Assembly: GCF_013523165.1 (NCBI RefSeq) | Contig: NZ_JAAMQI010000003.1 | Location: 62,001-126,000, forward strand | Direction of reading: 5' to 3' | Source: Pseudomonas entomophila | GTDB taxonomy: Bacteria > Pseudomonadota > Gammaproteobacteria > Pseudomonadales > Pseudomonadaceae | Length of the DNA stretch: 64,000 nt | Shown here: one piece after another, positions 60,781 to 64,000 of the stretch | How positions within the stretch are numbered: the stretch's first letter is position 1 | Layout of the letters: each line of letters begins with the position of its first letter | Position numbers and translations under genes: made by a program | Notes under the pieces: model-generated | Databases searched by the model: none | Told to the model about the DNA's origin: nothing | The model's input: the letters and a program-made list of their open reading frames with translations, nothing else

Positions 60781-61532
60781 AGAAATACCAGTTCGAAAGG
60801 TTGCAGAAGGCAGTCCAGCAACAGCGGCGGGACTACTGCAGGGCGGTCGCCATCGGGTTGAAGTTGAGTGACATGGGCTTCGATGGCCTCGCGCTTGCGT
60901 GCCAGGCGTTGCGGGTCCAGGCGCACCCGGCGCGCGCGTGACCAGGGCAGGCGTGGGTCTTCCGGCGTTGCCCAGTGCCAGGCCCAGACCGGGATCTCGC
61001 ACAAGGTCGCCTGCCGGGCCACGGCCGCCTGGGCGCAGGCGCGGCCGATGGCCTCATGGTCGCAGTGACCATCGCCGCGCCAGGTGGTGATCAGCAGGTC
61101 GCCCGGTGCCAGCAGCCGGGTCAGGTGATTGACCAGGTAGGCCTCGTCGTGGGCGACGCCGCCGTCGGTCAGGTTCAGGCGCTCCCAGGTCAACGCATTC
61201 AGGTCGAGCTTGAGCCGCTGCAGGGCATGCCGGCTTTCCTGGACGCGCTGGCGACGCAGGGCAGACGGGGGCCAGTGGGCAGAGCCTGGGTGACTGCCTT
61301 CGCCATCGGTGGCAGAAATGAGGATCAGGTCCTGTTCGCGCCCCTCGAACCCCGCCATCAGGCCGCCGGCCATGAGGATCTCGTCATCCGGGTGCGGAGC
61401 CACGATCACGGTGCGGCGACCCGGTGCGCACAGGGCCTCGGGTTCGATCCAGCCGGCACGTGCCAGGTGGGCCGAGTGCTTCCAGTCGGACCAAGGTCGC
61501 CCCTGGCTGGCCTGGATCAGGTTTTCGGTCAT
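60777..61532 (-). CDS. PIG-L family deacetylase
   Basis: A 251-residue protein of the LmbE/PIG-L family of zinc-dependent N-deacetylases that act on N-acetylglucosamine-type conjugates. The metal and catalytic motif is VIVAPHPDDEILMAGGLMAG (about residues 42-61), with a further metal His in WRGDGHCDHEAIGRA. ATG 61532 overlaps the dehydrogenase stop by 4 bp; a TTG 9 nt upstream is less likely. The pairing with a NodS-like methyltransferase and a GT2 suggests processing of an amino-sugar conjugate; that pathway is inference. Confidence 0.9.
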   Translation of the reverse strand: MTENLIQASQGRPWSDWKHSAHLARAGWIEPEALCAPGRRTVIVAPHPDDEILMAGGLMAGFEGREQDLILISATDGEGSHPGSAHWPPSALRRQRVQESRHALQRLKLDLNALTWERLNLTDGGVAHDEAYLVNHLTRLLAPGDLLITTWRGDGHCDHEAIGRACAQAAVARQATLCEIPVWAWHWATPEDPRLPWSRARRVRLDPQRLARKREAIEAHVTQLQPDGDRPAVVPPLLLDCLLQPFELVFL

Positions 61533-62560
61533 AGTCGCCAAGCCTTCTCTGGAGTGTCGATGAGCTGCTCGCCCAGGCCCGCCAGGTCACGCTCGGCATG
61601 GCTCTGGCGCAGGTAAACCGGCAAGTCCGCGCTCAACCGCGCGAAATGGGCGTTGCGGCAGAAAGGCGTGGCGCCCAGGGCGCGACCGACGTGCTCGATG
61701 ACCTGGGTTGCGGCGTGCTCGACGTGGGCGCGGGTCCGGCACACCGGGTGCCGGGCATCGGCCTCGGGTTGGGCGTCGATCCAGGCCGCGCAGTCGCGCA
61801 GCGCCGCTCGCGCCCCGAACAGGGCGGCGTCCACGGCGCCCAGGTGGGCCAGGGCATGCGGGTCGTGGCGGCGGGCCTGGCAATGGGCACGCAAGTGCTC
61901 GGCCAGCGCTTCGGCCGCCCCGTACCAGCACGCCGCGATGCCCGCGCCGCCGTGCCAGAACCCCGGGCGTGACAGATACTGCCCCGGACCGCCCACGGCG
62001 ATCCCGGGGGTGTCATCGAACAGCACCTCGACGCTGGCGGTGCCGGCCATGCCCACGGCCTGCCAGCCGTCGGCGTGCAGGCGCAGGCTCGGGTCCTTGA
62101 GGTCGATGGCGACCAGCTGCGGTCGATCGTCCTCGCCCCAGGCCGTGATCAACGCCCGGTCGATCTGCTGGGCTCCAGAGCACCAGGCCTTGCGCCCCTC
62201 GAGGCGCACCTGGTCACCGTGCTGGGCAACGATGCGGGCGCGCGCATCGGGTGGCTCGGCCGCCCAGACGCCCCACAGCTCGCCCTCGACCAGGTGCGCG
62301 CCGGCACACTCGGCGAGGATCGCCAGGGCATCGGTGTGGCCTTCGTAAAGCTTCGCCAGGGCCAGGTCGCACCCAGCCACCTGCGCCAGGGTCTGCCAGC
62401 GCTGCAAGGTATGGCCCTGGCCAGGCAGCGGCAGCCGGTCGAGTTCGGCGTCACGCAGCAGCCCCATCAGTTCGGCCAGGCGCGGTTCGGGTGTGATCAT
62501 GCGCAGGCGCTCGGCGAAGGCAGTGAGCAACGGGCCTAAGGCAGTGGCGGTGGGCTTCAT
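61529..62560 (-). CDS. Acyl-CoA dehydrogenase family protein
   Basis: A 343-residue FAD-dependent protein of acyl-CoA dehydrogenase type, at the short end of the family (about 380). The N-terminal helical domain (RWQTLAQVAGCDLALAKLYE), beta-domain (EGRKAWCSGAQQIDRALITA and VGMAGTASVEVLFDD) and C-terminal helical domain (RTRAHVEHAATQVIEHVGRA) are all recognisable. I could not identify the catalytic Glu with confidence. A role in fatty-acyl oxidation is possible but the neighbours are sugar-type enzymes. Overlaps of 4 bp on both sides tie it into the operon. Confidence 0.87.
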   Translation of the reverse strand: MKPTATALGPLLTAFAERLRMITPEPRLAELMGLLRDAELDRLPLPGQGHTLQRWQTLAQVAGCDLALAKLYEGHTDALAILAECAGAHLVEGELWGVWAAEPPDARARIVAQHGDQVRLEGRKAWCSGAQQIDRALITAWGEDDRPQLVAIDLKDPSLRLHADGWQAVGMAGTASVEVLFDDTPGIAVGGPGQYLSRPGFWHGGAGIAACWYGAAEALAEHLRAHCQARRHDPHALAHLGAVDAALFGARAALRDCAAWIDAQPEADARHPVCRTRAHVEHAATQVIEHVGRALGATPFCRNAHFARLSADLPVYLRQSHAERDLAGLGEQLIDTPEKAWRL

Positions 62561-62805
62561 GAGGTGGCCTGCGTCAGGGTGTTCTTCTTCCAGCCCCTGA
62601 GGTTCATGCCGCAGAGCACGAACTGCAGCACGATCAGGGCCCAGGCCTGCAGTTGCCAGCCCCACACCACCCACAGCAGGTTGCTGGCGATGAAGCAGCA
62701 GAACCCCACGCGGCGGCGGTTGGGGCGGCGTGAGCCGATGCACCAGGCCGCCAGCACCGTCAGTGCCATGGCCGGCCATTGCAGCAGGTCGATCAGTTCT
62801 TGCAT
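62557..62805 (-). CDS. Small inner-membrane protein, 82 residues
   Basis: An unrecognised protein with about three hydrophobic segments (LLQWPAMALTVLAAWCIG; VGFCCFIASNLLWVVWGW; ALIVLQFVLCGMNL) separated by the basic loop SRRPNRRR. The shape and the NLLW..G pattern recall small PnuC/SemiSWEET-sized membrane proteins, but I do not claim that family. The stop overlaps the dehydrogenase start by 4 bp and the start shares one base with the ligD stop (TGATG), so all are coupled. Confidence 0.8.
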   Translation of the reverse strand: MQELIDLLQWPAMALTVLAAWCIGSRRPNRRRVGFCCFIASNLLWVVWGWQLQAWALIVLQFVLCGMNLRGWKKNTLTQATS

Positions 62806-64000
62806 CAGGTCATTCCCATTGTCTTGCGCATCTTCGCGGTGATCGATTGGCGAACGCTCCAGAACGCCGCCCATGGGTCCTGCGGCTGACGCAGGCGTTC
62901 ACCGATGTTGCCCAGGTGCCAGTGGTTGGCACCCTTGAGCGTGGGGAGTTCCTCACGATCGATCGGCACCGACACCGGCAGGCCTTCCCGGGCACGCAGC
63001 GAGAACGGGCAGACCGTGGTCGCGCCACGGCCGTTGCGCAGGTAGTCGATGAAGATCCGGCCCACCCGGTTCTGCGGTCCGGCCACCCCGGACAGGCGCT
63101 CGGGGAACAGCCTGGCCAGGTGATCGACCAGGGCATGGGTGAAGTCTTTCACCTCGTCCCACCCCGCGCGGCGCGTCAGGGGCACCACCACGTGCATGCC
63201 CTTGCCGCCGCTGGTCTTGAGGAACGCCTGCAGGCCCAACTCGTCGAGCAGGGTCAGGGTCAGCTGGGTGGCTTCGACCATGGCTTTCCAGGGCAGGGCC
63301 GGGTCGGGGTCCAGGTCGAGCACGAAGCGGTCCGGTCGGTCGAAGGCCTTGTCGGTGGCGTTCCAGGTGTGCAGCTCCAGGGTGTTCATCTGCACGGCGC
63401 CGAGCAGGGCTTCGGGGCCGTCGATGATCATCACCGGCTGCCCGACCTCGGTCTTGGGATAGGTGCGCAGCGCGGGAATCTTCAAGTGCCCGGCGTTCTT
63501 CTGGAAGAACAGCTCGCCACCCAGCCCGTCCGGGGCGCGCACCAGCGCCACGGGGCGTGCCTGGAGGTGCGGCAGGATGCGCTCGGCGACCGAGGCGTAG
63601 TAATCGGCCACCTGGCGCTTGGTCAGGCCGTGACCGGGGTCGATCACCCGCTCCGGGTGCGTCAGCCGCAAGGTGCTGCGCAGTGCGGGCCGGGCGACCT
63701 CGGCCGAAGGCAGGGGGCGCTCCAGGTCGATGGCTTCGGCGGGTTTGTCGTCCCGCACGCCATGGAACACCGCGTGCCGGACCAGCCCTTCACGGGTCAT
63801 CTGCGCATAGGCGACCTCCGCCAGCAGGTGCGGACGCAGCCAATGCACGCCTCGGGCCTGGGCACCGGTGGGCGGGTTGGCCAGTGGTGTACGTTCAGCG
63901 TGCAGCGGCGTCAGGCGCTGATGAAGCCCATCGAGCGTCTCGGCGGTGAACCCGGTGCCCACCCTGCCGGCATAGCGCAGGGTGTCGCTGTCCGGGTCGT
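62805..64000 (-). CDS. ligD: DNA ligase D, C-terminal ligase OB domain and polymerase domain (partial, 5' end off window)
   Basis: The last 398 residues of LigD, the enzyme of Ku-dependent non-homologous end joining. The visible N-terminal part (LRYAGRVGTGFTAETLDGLH and GVHWLRPHLLAEVAYAQMTR) is the end of the ATP-dependent ligase OB domain. The rest is the archaeo-eukaryotic-primase-type polymerase: FVLDLDPDPALPWKAM carries the catalytic Asp pair and KTSGGKGMHVVVPL the nucleotide-binding loop, ending KMRKTMGMT. The order ligase then polymerase is the Pseudomonas arrangement. The phosphoesterase and ligase core lie beyond 64000. Five further genes follow in the same direction without gaps. Confidence 0.95.
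   Translation of the reverse strand, partial: DPDSDTLRYAGRVGTGFTAETLDGLHQRLTPLHAERTPLANPPTGAQARGVHWLRPHLLAEVAYAQMTREGLVRHAVFHGVRDDKPAEAIDLERPLPSAEVARPALRSTLRLTHPERVIDPGHGLTKRQVADYYASVAERILPHLQARPVALVRAPDGLGGELFFQKNAGHLKIPALRTYPKTEVGQPVMIIDGPEALLGAVQMNTLELHTWNATDKAFDRPDRFVLDLDPDPALPWKAMVEATQLTLTLLDELGLQAFLKTSGGKGMHVVVPLTRRAGWDEVKDFTHALVDHLARLFPERLSGVAGPQNRVGRIFIDYLRNGRGATTVCPFSLRAREGLPVSVPIDREELPTLKGANHWHLGNIGERLRQPQDPWAAFWSVRQSITAKMRKTMGMT

Overview
The window is a high-GC chromosomal segment from a fluorescent-type Pseudomonas. A yellow-pigmented member of the P. putida group or a relative is most likely. This is suggested by the gene content (LigD, MexEF-OprN-like pump, LuxR-flanked lipopeptide synthetases) and by the many Pseudomonas-style REP sequences with GCGGGCAAGCCCGC cores. 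I see no rRNA, tRNA, CRISPR array, transposase or phage gene. The species call is an inference.

Layout. (1) 1-2735, minus strand: a peptide/nickel/opine-type ABC uptake operon (binding protein plus two permeases, the second cut by the window edge). A perfect 18-bp palindrome and an AT-rich inverted repeat lie upstream. (2) 3064-4035: two small poorly characterised genes, one gamma-glutamylcyclotransferase-like and one with a helix-hairpin-helix. (3) 4644-34157: a lipopeptide cluster made of a divergent LuxR regulator, a 3-module NRPS, a 5-module NRPS with tandem thioesterases, and a second LuxR regulator. My reading of the adenylation pockets gives Leu-Leu-Gln / Leu-Gln-Val-Leu-Leu, the order of the linear 'factin' lipopeptide cichofactin. 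(4) 34222-42673: ridA divergent from a tetR, with a matched operator pair between them. Then come a beta-hydroxyacid-dehydrogenase-like gene, a maleate-isomerase/arylmalonate-decarboxylase-like gene, a single-module NRPS with an oxidase inserted in its adenylation domain (A-Ox-T-TE, as in indigoidine synthetase) and an MFS exporter. (5) 43256-44881: a chemoreceptor. (6) 45074-50926: a MexE-MexF-OprN-type RND efflux operon. (7) 51325-51492: a 55-residue acidic protein. (8) 51635-59135: a complete zeaxanthin glucoside pathway, with crtZ convergent on an idi-crtX-crtY-crtI-crtB operon and crtE divergent from it. (9) 59501-64000: a tightly overlapping minus-strand operon of ligD (partial), a small membrane protein, an acyl-CoA dehydrogenase, a PIG-L deacetylase, a methyltransferase and a GT2 glycosyltransferase.

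How the parts work together. The window is dense in secondary metabolism: a surfactant lipopeptide, a probable glutamine-derived blue pigment or relative, and a yellow carotenoid glucoside. Each has its own local control: LuxR proteins for the lipopeptide, TetR with paired operators for the ridA side, and a TGTACA repeat pair, resembling LitR/CarH photoregulator sites, in the idi/crtE divergent promoter.

Structure between genes. A roughly 280-bp dispersed repeat occurs three times in the same orientation, at 4321-4590, 42851-43137 and 59191-59484. It sits at the seams between these blocks. The third copy is bounded by 51-nt inverted arms with one mismatch. The most novel-looking piece is the A-Ox-T-TE gene with its unusual ridA/dehydrogenase/isomerase neighbours.
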